From assembly GCA_945870425.1 (NCBI GenBank), contig CAMBSD010000007.1, forward strand, positions 1 through 64,000: DNA of 64,000 bases, given 5' to 3'. This DNA comes from Chitinophaga pinensis. Lineage in GTDB: Bacteria > Bacteroidota > Bacteroidia > UKL13-3. Below, in pieces: positions 45,128-53,348 of this stretch (its first letter is position 1; each line of letters begins with the position of its first letter). Position numbers and translations under genes: made by a program. The notes beneath the pieces were generated by a model. The model saw only the letters and a program-made list of their open reading frames with translations. It did not search any database and had not been told where the DNA came from.

Positions 45128-46357
45128 TTGACATTTACTGATTTTAATTTCGACCAAAAGCTTTTAGATGGATTGGATTCAATGGGCTTCGATAAGCCAA
45201 CACCCATTCAAGAACAAGCCATTCCCATTATACTTAATAATAAAGATTTAATTGCTTGTGCCCAAACAGGCACAGGTAAAACGGCTGCTTATGTTTTGCC
45301 TATACTTAACAAAATCGTGAAAAGTGGTGGTCAAAACCTAAACACTCTGATAATTGCACCAACCCGTGAATTAGCGCAACAAATCGACCAACAAATTGAA
45401 GGTTTTGGTTATTTCGTAGGTGTAAGTTCTATCTGTGTTTTTGGTGGTGGTGATGGGGCTGCATTTGCCCAACAGCAGAAAGCCATGCGTGAAGGTGCCG
45501 ATATTATTGTGGCTACTCCGGGCCGCTTAATTGCCATGCTCACTTCAGCTGGTTCAGTCAATATGAGTTCATTGCAACATTTGATATTGGATGAAGCCGA
45601 CCGCATGCTCGATATGGGCTTTTATGATGATATCATGCGCATTGTAAGCTACTTGCCTGCACAACGACAAACAATTTTATTCTCTGCGACCATGCCTCCT
45701 AAAGTTAGGACGATGGCACAAAAGATTTTGCAACACCCTGAGCAAATTAACATTGCCATCAGTAAACCTGCTGAAGGTATCCTTCAACAAGCTTATTTGG
45801 CTTATGACGCGCAGAAAGTGGGATTGTTAAAACATATCCTGAACGAAAAAGAACACAATAGCGTCATCATTTTTGCTTCTACCAAAGAAAAAGTAAAAGA
45901 ACTAAATAAAGAATTATATCGTTCAGGCTTATCAATTAAGGCTTTTCACAGCGACTTGGAACAAATGGAACGTGAAGACATCATGCGTGAGTTTAGAAAC
46001 AAAAACGTACAAATCTTGATAGGCACTGATATTCTTTCTCGCGGTATAGATGTGGATGGAATTAGTTTAGTAGTTAACTTTGATGTACCACCAGACCCTG
46101 AAGATTATATTCATAGAATAGGCAGAACTGCCAGAGCAGAAAGCACGGGAACAGCCATTACTTTTATAAATCAAAAGGATCAAAGAAAATTCTTTGACAT
46201 AGAGAACTTGATAGGAAAAGACATTCCAAAGTTGAACTTACCTGAATCATTAGGCGAGGCACCTTTGTATGAGCCTGAGAAAAAATTTGATAAACCTAAA
46301 TTTTCGGGCAAAAAGCCATTTAAAAGAAAACCTAATTTTAAGCCGAAGGCTAACTAG
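45128..46357 (+). CDS. DEAD-box RNA helicase
   Basis: This 409-residue helicase has all motifs of the family: the Q motif (PTPIQEQAIP), motif I AQTGTGKT, DEAD box ILDEADRM, SAT, and the HRIGRTARA motif VI. The C-terminal tail is basic (KPKFSGKKPFKRKPNFKPKAN), which would bind RNA. The start is a TTG at 45128; it is needed to include the TDFNFDQKLL lead that normally precedes the Q motif, and no upstream ATG exists in frame. Confidence 0.92.
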   Translation: MTFTDFNFDQKLLDGLDSMGFDKPTPIQEQAIPIILNNKDLIACAQTGTGKTAAYVLPILNKIVKSGGQNLNTLIIAPTRELAQQIDQQIEGFGYFVGVSSICVFGGGDGAAFAQQQKAMREGADIIVATPGRLIAMLTSAGSVNMSSLQHLILDEADRMLDMGFYDDIMRIVSYLPAQRQTILFSATMPPKVRTMAQKILQHPEQINIAISKPAEGILQQAYLAYDAQKVGLLKHILNEKEHNSVIIFASTKEKVKELNKELYRSGLSIKAFHSDLEQMEREDIMREFRNKNVQILIGTDILSRGIDVDGISLVVNFDVPPDPEDYIHRIGRTARAESTGTAITFINQKDQRKFFDIENLIGKDIPKLNLPESLGEAPLYEPEKKFDKPKFSGKKPFKRKPNFKPKAN

Positions 46358-46412
46358 AATAAGGTTAATAATATTTAATAGAACATAGAAAAATTCTGAG
46401 AAAATATAGAAC

Positions 46413-47081
46413 TTAGTTAGACTTCATTTTGAGCAAAACCTCAACCATAGCAAGGTCTTCAGGAGTCGTTATTTTTATATTACTATAAGAACCTTCCACT
46501 AAATGAATCTTTGCACCTACAGATTCTAACACACTGGCATCGTCCGTAAAATTATCATGTTCAGCTTGCTGATAAGCAGCTATTATTTCAGAACTTTGAA
46601 ATACTTGTGGGGTTTGAATAAGGTAATAATTATTCCTATTTACATTTTTGTTACCCAGCAAATCCACTTCTCTAATAGAATCTTTCAACCGAACGGCAAG
46701 CACTGCATTGCCCTTTAGTTGGCAAGTATCATATGCATTATTTAAGAGTTCGTGACTTATTACAGGCCTAACACCATCATGTATGGCAACCAATCCTTCT
46801 GAAACAGCAGACAATCCATTTTTTACAGATTGAAATCGAGTGTCACCACCAGAAACTAAAGCATGAGGGATGGAAAAGGAATATTCTTTAATTAATTCTT
46901 GCCAATAACTCATTTGAGAATGGGGAAGAACCAAAACGATACGGATGTCAGTAATAGTAGCGAATGCCTCGATGGTATGCATTAATACGGGTTTGCCGTG
47001 TAGTAATAGAAATTGCTTAGGGATTTCAGCTCCCATGCGCAATCCCTTGCCACCCGCAACAATTAAGGCATACTTTTTCAT
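46413..47081 (-). CDS. ispD: 2-C-methyl-D-erythritol 4-phosphate cytidylyltransferase
   Basis: This 222-residue enzyme makes CDP-methylerythritol in the non-mevalonate isoprenoid pathway. The CTP-binding loop VAGGKGLRMG, the HDGVRP motif and the ITTPEDL tail fit IspD. It follows queA by 50 bases on the same strand, so it may be cotranscribed. Other MEP-pathway genes are not in the window. Confidence 0.94.
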   Translation of the reverse strand: MKKYALIVAGGKGLRMGAEIPKQFLLLHGKPVLMHTIEAFATITDIRIVLVLPHSQMSYWQELIKEYSFSIPHALVSGGDTRFQSVKNGLSAVSEGLVAIHDGVRPVISHELLNNAYDTCQLKGNAVLAVRLKDSIREVDLLGNKNVNRNNYYLIQTPQVFQSSEIIAAYQQAEHDNFTDDASVLESVGAKIHLVEGSYSNIKITTPEDLAMVEVLLKMKSN

Positions 47082-47131
47082 TCTAATATTTGTTGATTAT
47101 TGTAAATCATCAAATCTCAAAAATCAACAAA

Positions 47132-48178
47132 TTAGATGATTAGCATGGCATCGCCATAAGCCAAGAATTTGTATTTCTTTTTAATGGCTTCATCATAGGC
47201 TTGCATCAACAAATCATAACCTGCAAAACCTGCAGTAGCCATAAGCAATGTAGATTCAGGTGGATGAAAATTGGTGATTAAGCAATTGGCAATTTTAAAA
47301 TCATGAGGAGGAAAAAGGAATTTATCTGTCCAAAGTGTCAATGGATTTAACCTGTCTTTTGATGAAACTGAAGACTCGATAGCACGCATAACTGAATTAC
47401 CTACGGCTACTACCTTTCTTTTTTCATCAATCGCTTGGTTCACAATTTGGCAAGCTTCAGGAAGGATTTCAAAAAACTCTGAATCCATTTTATGCTTGGT
47501 CAAATCTTCCACTTCAACTGTTCTAAATGCACCTAAACCATTGTGCAAAGTGATATCAGCAAATTTAACTCCTTTAATCTCAAGTCTCATCATCAACTCA
47601 CGAGTAAAATGAAGACCAGCTGTTGGAGGGATAACGGCACCCACATTTTTTGCAAATATGGTATTGAATCTTTCTTTATCTAATTTTTCAACAGGTCTGT
47701 CGATGTATTTTGGCAATGGCATTTCACCCAATTTCTCTATGGTTTTCCATAATTCTTCATCTGGGCCTTCAAACAAGAAACGGATGGTACGACCACGAGA
47801 GGTGGTATTATCAACTACTTCAGCCACTAAATCATCATTACCAAAATATAATTTATTACCAACGCGAATTTTTCTAGCAGGGTCAACCAACACATCCCAA
47901 AGTTTCATTTCTTTGTTCAATTCACGAAGCAAAAACACTTCAATCTTAGCACCTGTTTTTTCTTTGCTACCATATAAGCGTGCAGGGAAAACTTTGGTAT
48001 TGTTAAGGATCATTACATCCTTATCGCTAAAGTATTTTAAAATGTCTTTGAATTCTTTGTGCTCAATCTTGCCTTTTTTGCGATCCAAAATCATCAATTT
48101 GGCTTCGTCTCTGTTTTCAGCTGGATATTTTGCGATTAAACTATCTGTAAATTGGAACTTAAATTGTGATAACTTCAT
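47132..48178 (-). CDS. queA: tRNA preQ1(34) S-adenosylmethionine ribosyltransferase-isomerase
   Basis: This 348-residue enzyme adds the epoxycyclopentane part of queuosine to preQ1 in tRNA anticodons. It is recognisable from the opening [22 protein letters not shown], the AGLHFT motif, and the HPPESTLLM signature close to the end. The length is normal. Its promoter is TTG-N19-TACATTTG at 48237-48270. ispD follows. Confidence 0.95.
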   Translation of the reverse strand: MKLSQFKFQFTDSLIAKYPAENRDEAKLMILDRKKGKIEHKEFKDILKYFSDKDVMILNNTKVFPARLYGSKEKTGAKIEVFLLRELNKEMKLWDVLVDPARKIRVGNKLYFGNDDLVAEVVDNTTSRGRTIRFLFEGPDEELWKTIEKLGEMPLPKYIDRPVEKLDKERFNTIFAKNVGAVIPPTAGLHFTRELMMRLEIKGVKFADITLHNGLGAFRTVEVEDLTKHKMDSEFFEILPEACQIVNQAIDEKRKVVAVGNSVMRAIESSVSSKDRLNPLTLWTDKFLFPPHDFKIANCLITNFHPPESTLLMATAGFAGYDLLMQAYDEAIKKKYKFLAYGDAMLII

Positions 48179-48236
48179 TTAGAATTGTTTAGTGTTATTG
48201 CATAATTTAGGCTAAAATACCTAAATTTTCGGACTG

Positions 48237-48270
48237 CAAATGTAATTTTATTTGGCAAAAAGTCAACAAA
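48237..48270 (-). promoter_or_regulatory. Promoter of queA
   Basis: On the minus strand TTTGTTG (48264-48270) is followed by 19 bases and TACATTTG (48237-48244). This matches the Bacteroidota consensus well. The start codon lies 58 bases downstream. Confidence 0.6.
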
Positions 48271-48344
48271 TTTAATTTGGAATCGATATTCCTTTATTAT
48301 AAGCCAATTTCGCTTTACCCTAAACCCTTAATCCTCCTTGCTTT

Positions 48345-48740
48345 TTACTGTTTCTGATCAGGTGGATGACTCATCCAAATATTTACACTATCAGGTACTT
48401 CTTCAACAATTACACGACAAAGTCCATGTTGTTTGAGTAAACCCAAATGTTTTGCCGCCTTTTCAGACACATCAATTAATCGCTTGCGGTGGTATGGACC
48501 TCGATCGTTAATTCTTACAATAACCCATTTTTTGTTTTTGGGGTTGGTAATCTTAACTTTGGTGTTGAAAGGCAAAGCTCTATGCGCTGCCGTAAGCAAT
48601 TTTCGTCTGTAGCGCTCGCCATTTGCCGTTCTTCTACCTTCGAATTTCCGATGATAATAGGAAGCAATACCCTTTTTAAAATAAAGGCCGTGACCTCTTG
48701 AGGCTGTATCTGCCAAATAATTGGGTTCCGTTTGAACCAA
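48345..48740 (-). CDS. rlpA: RlpA-like double-psi beta-barrel protein, start codon unclear
   Basis: The RlpA domain is clear: GIASYYHRKFEGRRTANGERY, then ALPFNTKVKITNPKNKKW and VRINDRGPY. Such proteins act on the cell wall. The first start codon available is TTG at 48740, but the frame stays open upstream and encodes a good signal peptide (IVFFLGFFFLPQISQAQ) from about 48809. There is no ATG, GTG or TTG in frame there; ATC at 48807-48809 would give xKLGQYIVFF. The start is therefore unusual, or the ATG has been altered. Confidence 0.8.
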   Translation of the reverse strand: MVQTEPNYLADTASRGHGLYFKKGIASYYHRKFEGRRTANGERYRRKLLTAAHRALPFNTKVKITNPKNKKWVIVRINDRGPYHRKRLIDVSEKAAKHLGLLKQHGLCRVIVEEVPDSVNIWMSHPPDQKQ

Positions 48741-48881
48741 TTGTGCCTGTGAAATTTGAGGCAGAAAGAAAAAGCCCAGGAAAAATACTATGTATTGTCC
48801 AAGTTTGATATGTACTTTTGAGAATTCGATAATGCAATTTATAGCTTTAATAGATAAAAGTAATCCACAAACGTATTTAAA

Positions 48882-50165
48882 ATGATCGATAGCTCACAAA
48901 AGAAACCTCTTGCTGAAAGAGTTAGACCAAAAAACCTAAATGAATACATTGGTCAAAAACACCTAGTAGGTCATGATAGTGTGCTCAGAAAAGCTATTGA
49001 AAACAAAAATATTCCATCCATGCTTTTTTGGGGACCTCCGGGTGTGGGAAAAACTACATTGGCAAAAATAATTTGTAATGAATTAGGTTTAAGATTTTAC
49101 CAATTAAGTGCCATTAGTGCGGGTGTGGTGGAAGTTCGAAAGGTGATTGAGGAAGCCAAGAAATGGGGTAAAGTGCTCCTGTTTTTAGATGAGATTCATC
49201 GATTTAACAAAAGTCAACAAGATGCATTATTGGGAGCTGTAGAAAATGGAACTATCATTTTAATTGGCGCAACTACTGAAAACCCCAGTTTTGAGGTTAA
49301 TAATGCTCTCTTATCTCGTTGTCAGGTTTATGTTTTAGAGGACATGGGCAAAGAGGAACTTCAATCAATAATTGATCATGCTTTAGCCAACGATGAATGG
49401 TTAATATCTAAAAATATAAGAATACAAGAAAACGAAGCTTTGTTTCTTCATAGCAATGGGGATGCAAGAAAATTGCTGAACCTATTTGAGTTAATTGTGA
49501 CTCAAAAAGACAATCAATCCAACTCGGAAATAATTATTGATAATGCCAGTACAAGTCAAATTTTGCAACAAAAAATAGCTTCGTACGATAAAGATGGGGA
49601 ACAGCACTACAATATTATTTCTGCCTTTATCAAATCTTTAAGAGGCAGCGATCCCAATGCTGCTGTTTATTATTTGGCACGTATGCTTGATGGAGGTGAA
49701 AACATTGAGTTTATTGCGCGCAGAATGCTCATTTTGGCAAGTGAAGACATTGGCAATGCAAACCCCAATGCCCTATTAATGGCATTGAGTACTTTTCAAG
49801 CTATCAGTATGCTGGGCATGCCTGAAGCACGAATTGTACTTTCGCAATGTGCAGTTTATTTAGCCACTTCAGTAAAAAGCAACGCCAGTTATGTGGCCAT
49901 AAACGATGCTATGAGCTTAGTAAAGAAAACTGGAAATTTACCAGTACCATTGCATTTGAGGAACGCCCCAACAAAATTAATGAAGGATTTAAACTATGGC
50001 GCAGATTATCAATATGCACATGTTTTTGAAAACAATTTTGTTGAACAAGAATTTCTACCACCAAACATAGCGGGAACCAAATTCTATGAGCCTGGTAACA
50101 ATGCACGTGAAAACGAACAAAGGGAATTTTTAAGAAAAAGATGGAAAGAAAAATATGGCTATTAA
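48882..50165 (+). CDS. rarA: Replication-associated recombination protein RarA (MgsA)
   Basis: This 427-residue AAA+ ATPase acts at stalled replication forks. Walker A GPPGVGKTT, Walker B LFLDEIHRF, sensor 1 GATTENPSF and the C-terminal tetramerisation part (NPNAAVYYLARML, ending RKRWKEKYG) are present. It diverges from rlpA. The next gene begins just behind it. Confidence 0.95.
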   Translation: MIDSSQKKPLAERVRPKNLNEYIGQKHLVGHDSVLRKAIENKNIPSMLFWGPPGVGKTTLAKIICNELGLRFYQLSAISAGVVEVRKVIEEAKKWGKVLLFLDEIHRFNKSQQDALLGAVENGTIILIGATTENPSFEVNNALLSRCQVYVLEDMGKEELQSIIDHALANDEWLISKNIRIQENEALFLHSNGDARKLLNLFELIVTQKDNQSNSEIIIDNASTSQILQQKIASYDKDGEQHYNIISAFIKSLRGSDPNAAVYYLARMLDGGENIEFIARRMLILASEDIGNANPNALLMALSTFQAISMLGMPEARIVLSQCAVYLATSVKSNASYVAINDAMSLVKKTGNLPVPLHLRNAPTKLMKDLNYGADYQYAHVFENNFVEQEFLPPNIAGTKFYEPGNNARENEQREFLRKRWKEKYGY

Positions 50166-50184
50166 AATAAGTAAAAACATAAAA

Positions 50185-50877
50185 ATGCGATTTCTATTGA
50201 TTGGATTAATTAGCTTGTTTACAGGAATTTCAGAAAGTAATGCCCAAATGCATTTTCCTAATGGAAGCACTTTAAACCTAAATACAAACAATTCTGTTCT
50301 CTATCTCGAAACAAGAATTCTTTTCAACACTGGCATATACAAATCAAGCGACTATAGATGGGAAAAAATTTCGGATTCAATTGATAGCCGATGGCTTGTT
50401 ACATCATGTTTTAATGGCGATTGCAAAAACGAACTTTTACAAAGCGGACAGTTTATAAGAGATTTTGGATTGAATGATACAACTTGCTTCTTGGCCTTCC
50501 ACGTGGATTGCAATGAGCACAACGGCAACTCATTGATTAAATACAATGTTTTCAATTCCAAAAACATGAATGATTATGCCACGCTCACTTTTAATATTAA
50601 TTATACCAATATGTCTAGTGTCGAAAGCACTGATTCATACCAAAATTTCAAAATATTCCCTAATCCAGCTAATGAAAACCTTACTATTTTTAACAACAAC
50701 AAGGAAACATTTGATGTAGAACTAATGGATTCGCAAGGTCAAATTGTTGATTGCATAAATTCCCACAGCTATTTACTCCATATTCCTTTATCAAAAAACA
50801 AATACAGCAAAGGCATATATTTTGTGAGAATTACAAGTAATGAAAAAAGCCAATTTCATAAGTTTTTTATTGATTAG
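50185..50877 (+). CDS. Small secreted T9SS protein, unknown function
   Basis: This 230-residue protein has a signal peptide (MRFLLIGLISLFTGISESNAQ), a short beta-rich domain (about 30-150) with two cysteine pairs, and a T9SS sorting domain (IFPNPANENLTIFN to FHKFFID). The body is not recognised. ATG 50185 is preferred; a longer frame from 50155 overlaps rarA and adds residues before a natural signal start. Confidence 0.75.
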   Translation: MRFLLIGLISLFTGISESNAQMHFPNGSTLNLNTNNSVLYLETRILFNTGIYKSSDYRWEKISDSIDSRWLVTSCFNGDCKNELLQSGQFIRDFGLNDTTCFLAFHVDCNEHNGNSLIKYNVFNSKNMNDYATLTFNINYTNMSSVESTDSYQNFKIFPNPANENLTIFNNNKETFDVELMDSQGQIVDCINSHSYLLHIPLSKNKYSKGIYFVRITSNEKSQFHKFFID

Positions 50878-50902
50878 AATTTTAATATACTATAATAAAA
50901 AA

Positions 50903-50937
50903 GAGGCTGTTTCACCTTTCGAGACAGCCCCTTTTTT
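50903..50937 (+). terminator. Terminator after the small T9SS gene
   Basis: GGCTGT (50905-50910) pairs with ACAGCC (50924-50929), lengthened by TTTC/GAGA pairing, then seven T. It points along the plus strand. Confidence 0.75.
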
Positions 50938-51010
50938 TATTTGTTTATTTGTCAGTTGTTGCGTCTCTTACATGTATTTCACACCTTAAATTATGCTTAC
51001 TCCGAAGAGG

Positions 51011-51125
51011 GATTAATTAAATATCTGCATAAAAGCAAGTTACATTTTTGTGTTTATTGCCATATATGCGGTATAAGTATTCGTTTTTTTGATGTTTGGG
51101 GGGGTGGAGCGGTTTGTGATCTTGG
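51011..51125. repeat. Left copy of a flanking direct repeat
   Basis: Starting with GATTAATTAAAT, this 115-base block resembles 52863-52975 at roughly 80 percent by eye (shared GCAAGTTA-ATTTTTGT, TATTCGTTTTTT, GTTTGGGGG). The two copies have the same orientation and enclose the three genes at 51.2-52.8 kb. The rest of 50938-51188 has no gene that I see. Confidence 0.65.
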
Positions 51126-51188
51126 GGTTAAATGTGGTTGTTGGAAACCTATAAGAATAGATGAGTTGCAAACTCATTTTTCATTTAT

Positions 51189-51518
51189 TTATTCGGAGTC
51201 AGCTACGCTATTGCCCAGCACACAAGACTCCGAACAGTGGGGGTCAGTAGCATTTTTGTAGATGTCTTGGTAGGCGAGAAAAATAGGACCCTCTTTATCT
51301 CTTACATTTTCGGAAATAATTCTTTTCCTCATATTATTAATTGCATTCGGCAAATCCACATAATTTATATTATGTGTATCAAATGTTGTATAGGGGTGAC
51401 CATAATTCATTCCAGATATTACATGGCGTTTTCTAAAAAGCTCTTCGACACCAGTGCCAGGCTGAGCTACTAAGTCAAATAATAAAATCAAAGAAAGGAT
51501 TGTAAAAATTGTTTTCAT
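51189..51518 (-). CDS. Small secreted protein, unknown function
   Basis: This 109-residue protein has a signal peptide (IFTILSLILLFDLVAQ) and an HVISGMNYGHPYT region. Two cysteines near the end (HCSESC) may form a disulfide. I do not recognise a family. The start overlaps the stop of the lipoprotein gene (ATGA at 51515-51518), so the two are translated together. It may be truncated, as the frame stops shortly before the left flanking repeat. Confidence 0.5.
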   Translation of the reverse strand: MKTIFTILSLILLFDLVAQPGTGVEELFRKRHVISGMNYGHPYTTFDTHNINYVDLPNAINNMRKRIISENVRDKEGPIFLAYQDIYKNATDPHCSESCVLGNSVADSE

Positions 51519-52132
51519 TTGGATATTAAATTATATTCAGTGTTTGTAGACTTATCTCTAAAGTTAAAACAACCATTTTCTATGTTTATAAAAGCTTCCG
51601 CAATAGTTGATTCATTTAAATTTGGATAAATAATTATCACATTATAATAGGTTTTATTGCCTTTAACTATGCTCAAAAAATACGGTTTCTCTTTTAATCC
51701 TATTCGATAATCCCTTACTTTAAAATGTAAATCATTGAATGTTATTTCAATTAAATCAGGAAATTCAATCGTTTTCTTACTATGCTTAATATCTAAATTG
51801 CCTACTCCCTTTATAGTTGTATAAGAATTATGCAAAACTTGATAACAGTTAGCATTTTCTTTAGGGCAATCAGCATTGCTATTGTCATTTTCACAATACC
51901 ATGCTGTATCAGTTTTTGCTTTAACAAATATTACAGTATCTCCTTTATCGCTTGCAAAACTTATGGTATCAAATGCAGGATTGGTAAAGTAAGGGGTTTG
52001 GTTAATGGCTTCTAAAGTCAATGTTTTGTAGTTAGTGCTATAACTTGGGCATCCGCTATCAGTATTGTCTCGTTTGCATGCTTGGATTATCAGTAGGCAA
52101 AAAATGGTAATGTAAAGTAGTTTTGTTTTCAC
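51515..52132 (-). CDS. Lipoprotein, paralogue A
   Basis: This 205-residue lipoprotein has a lipobox at C19 (LLIIQAC) and no known domain. The middle part (SFASDKGDTVIFVKAKTD and further to DCPKENANCY) has four cysteines and is almost identical to the next gene, while both ends differ. It is likely anchored in the outer membrane or periplasm. It forms an overlapping pair with the downstream small protein. Confidence 0.65.
   Translation of the reverse strand: MKTKLLYITIFCLLIIQACKRDNTDSGCPSYSTNYKTLTLEAINQTPYFTNPAFDTISFASDKGDTVIFVKAKTDTAWYCENDNSNADCPKENANCYQVLHNSYTTIKGVGNLDIKHSKKTIEFPDLIEITFNDLHFKVRDYRIGLKEKPYFLSIVKGNKTYYNVIIIYPNLNESTIAEAFINIENGCFNFRDKSTNTEYNLISK
51841..51973. repeat. 133-bp tract nearly identical in both lipoprotein genes
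   Basis: This tract matches 52545-52677 at 132 of 133 positions; the only difference I find is A versus G at 51851/52555. The flanks diverge at once. The matching section encodes the cysteine-rich middle. Confidence 0.85.
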
Positions 52133-52230
52133 TATGCGCAGTTTTATTATTATTCTTATTAATTTTACTTTAGGTAATTATTTTTTACTTCATCGAGGTT
52201 GCAAGTCTTTAAAACTTCAAAATAATAATT

Positions 52231-52833
52231 CTATTTCGCATAATATGTCCAATTGACATTAGTTGTCTGAAATTCAACTCTAAACAATCCATAAGAATTA
52301 TTTATATAAACACTGCAACCATTATCGTTTCCAACTCCTTCTAAAAGTGTTACTTTTTTAAATGAAATATTATTAAAATAAGCATTCTCTTTGTAACCTT
52401 TTGGAGTTTTAACTCCAATAACATCATTGTATAAAGAAATAATATTTCCCAAAAATGTAAATTGGATAATAGAATTTTTGTTAAACAATTTGACATCAAA
52501 ATTTCCAGTACCTCTAACCGTTGAATAATTATTATGTAAAATTTGATAACAGTTGGCATTTTCTTTAGGGCAATCAGCATTGCTATTGTCATTTTCACAA
52601 TACCATGCTGTATCAGTTTTTGCTTTAACAAATATTACAGTATCTCCTTTATCGCTTGCAAAACTTATGGTATCAAAAGCTTTGTTAGTAAAATATGGAG
52701 TTTGGTTAATTGTACTGGCACTTAATGTTTGGTAGTTAGTGCTATAACTCGGGCAATAGGAAGACGGGTCTTGCTTGCAAGCAGGGATTAGCAGTATACT
52801 TAAAATGGTAATGTAAAGTAATTTTATTTTCAT
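52231..52833 (-). CDS. Lipoprotein, paralogue B
   Basis: This 200-residue lipoprotein is the tandem paralogue of the gene at 51515-52132: same start (LLYITI, C19 lipobox), same cysteine-bearing middle, different C-terminal half. The function is unknown. The leader region contains the right copy of the flanking repeat, so the promoter lies in or near that repeat. Duplication followed by sequence exchange is likely. Confidence 0.65.
   Translation of the reverse strand: MKIKLLYITILSILLIPACKQDPSSYCPSYSTNYQTLSASTINQTPYFTNKAFDTISFASDKGDTVIFVKAKTDTAWYCENDNSNADCPKENANCYQILHNNYSTVRGTGNFDVKLFNKNSIIQFTFLGNIISLYNDVIGVKTPKGYKENAYFNNISFKKVTLLEGVGNDNGCSVYINNSYGLFRVEFQTTNVNWTYYAK
52545..52677. repeat. Second copy of the 133-bp lipoprotein tract
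   Basis: Partner of 51841-51973, same orientation, 704 bases away. See that entry for the match. Confidence 0.85.
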
Positions 52834-52862
52834 AATGAAGGTTTAATTTTAGTTTTAACAAA

Positions 52863-52975
52863 GATTAATTAAATGTCTGCAAAAAAGCAAGTTATATTTT
52901 TGTATATACTGCCATAAAATTGGTATTAGTATTCGTTTTTTGTGGTGTTTGGGGGTGGGGTGGTTTTCATCATGG
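52863..52975. repeat. Right copy of the flanking repeat, inside a 515-base gap
   Basis: The block begins GATTAATTAAATGTCTGC and ends near CATCATGG, matching 51011-51125. It occupies the promoter side of paralogue B. The remaining part of 52834-53300 is A/T-rich; open frames there look like chance, and no RNA gene is seen. Confidence 0.65.
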
Positions 52976-53300
52976 TTTATTTCATTACAAATTCGAATCT
53001 GATTCTTACTTTCGTCAATAGCTATTTAATTTTTCAAGTTCACGGCAAAAGGCATATTATCAAAGTATTATTTTTATGGTTTTTTTGTCTTATGGTTAAA
53101 AATAACCATACTAAAATTGGTACATTCATATCTTTGTTTTTCCATCCAAAAATAAAATACTGCATGTGTAGTATTTTGTATGGTAAGTGTAGCTTTTGTA
53201 AGTGATTGCCTTTATCACAAACCGCTAAATAGATGTTTGGTGCCGCTTCCCTAAACAACAAGCATAGGCAAATATTCAAATCATATTGATCCCAACAAAA

Positions 53301-53329
53301 AAGCCCTTTGAATTCGATTCAAAGGGCTT
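53301..53329. terminator. Terminator of the TlpA-like gene
   Basis: A perfect 13-bp stem AAGCCCTTTGAAT with its complement around a TCG loop. It lies just behind the stop at 53349 on the minus strand. Confidence 0.85.
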
Positions 53330-53348
53330 TATATTTATATTTCTAAGA

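Noticed and set aside
50941-51261. 106-codon plus-strand frame
   Set aside because: It spans the left flanking repeat and the end of the secreted protein gene in antisense; no family features.
52942-53279. Two overlapping frames of 87 and 79 codons in the gap before the TlpA-like gene
   Set aside because: Both are rich in chance aromatic/cysteine codons, run on opposite strands over the same DNA and lack credible starts.
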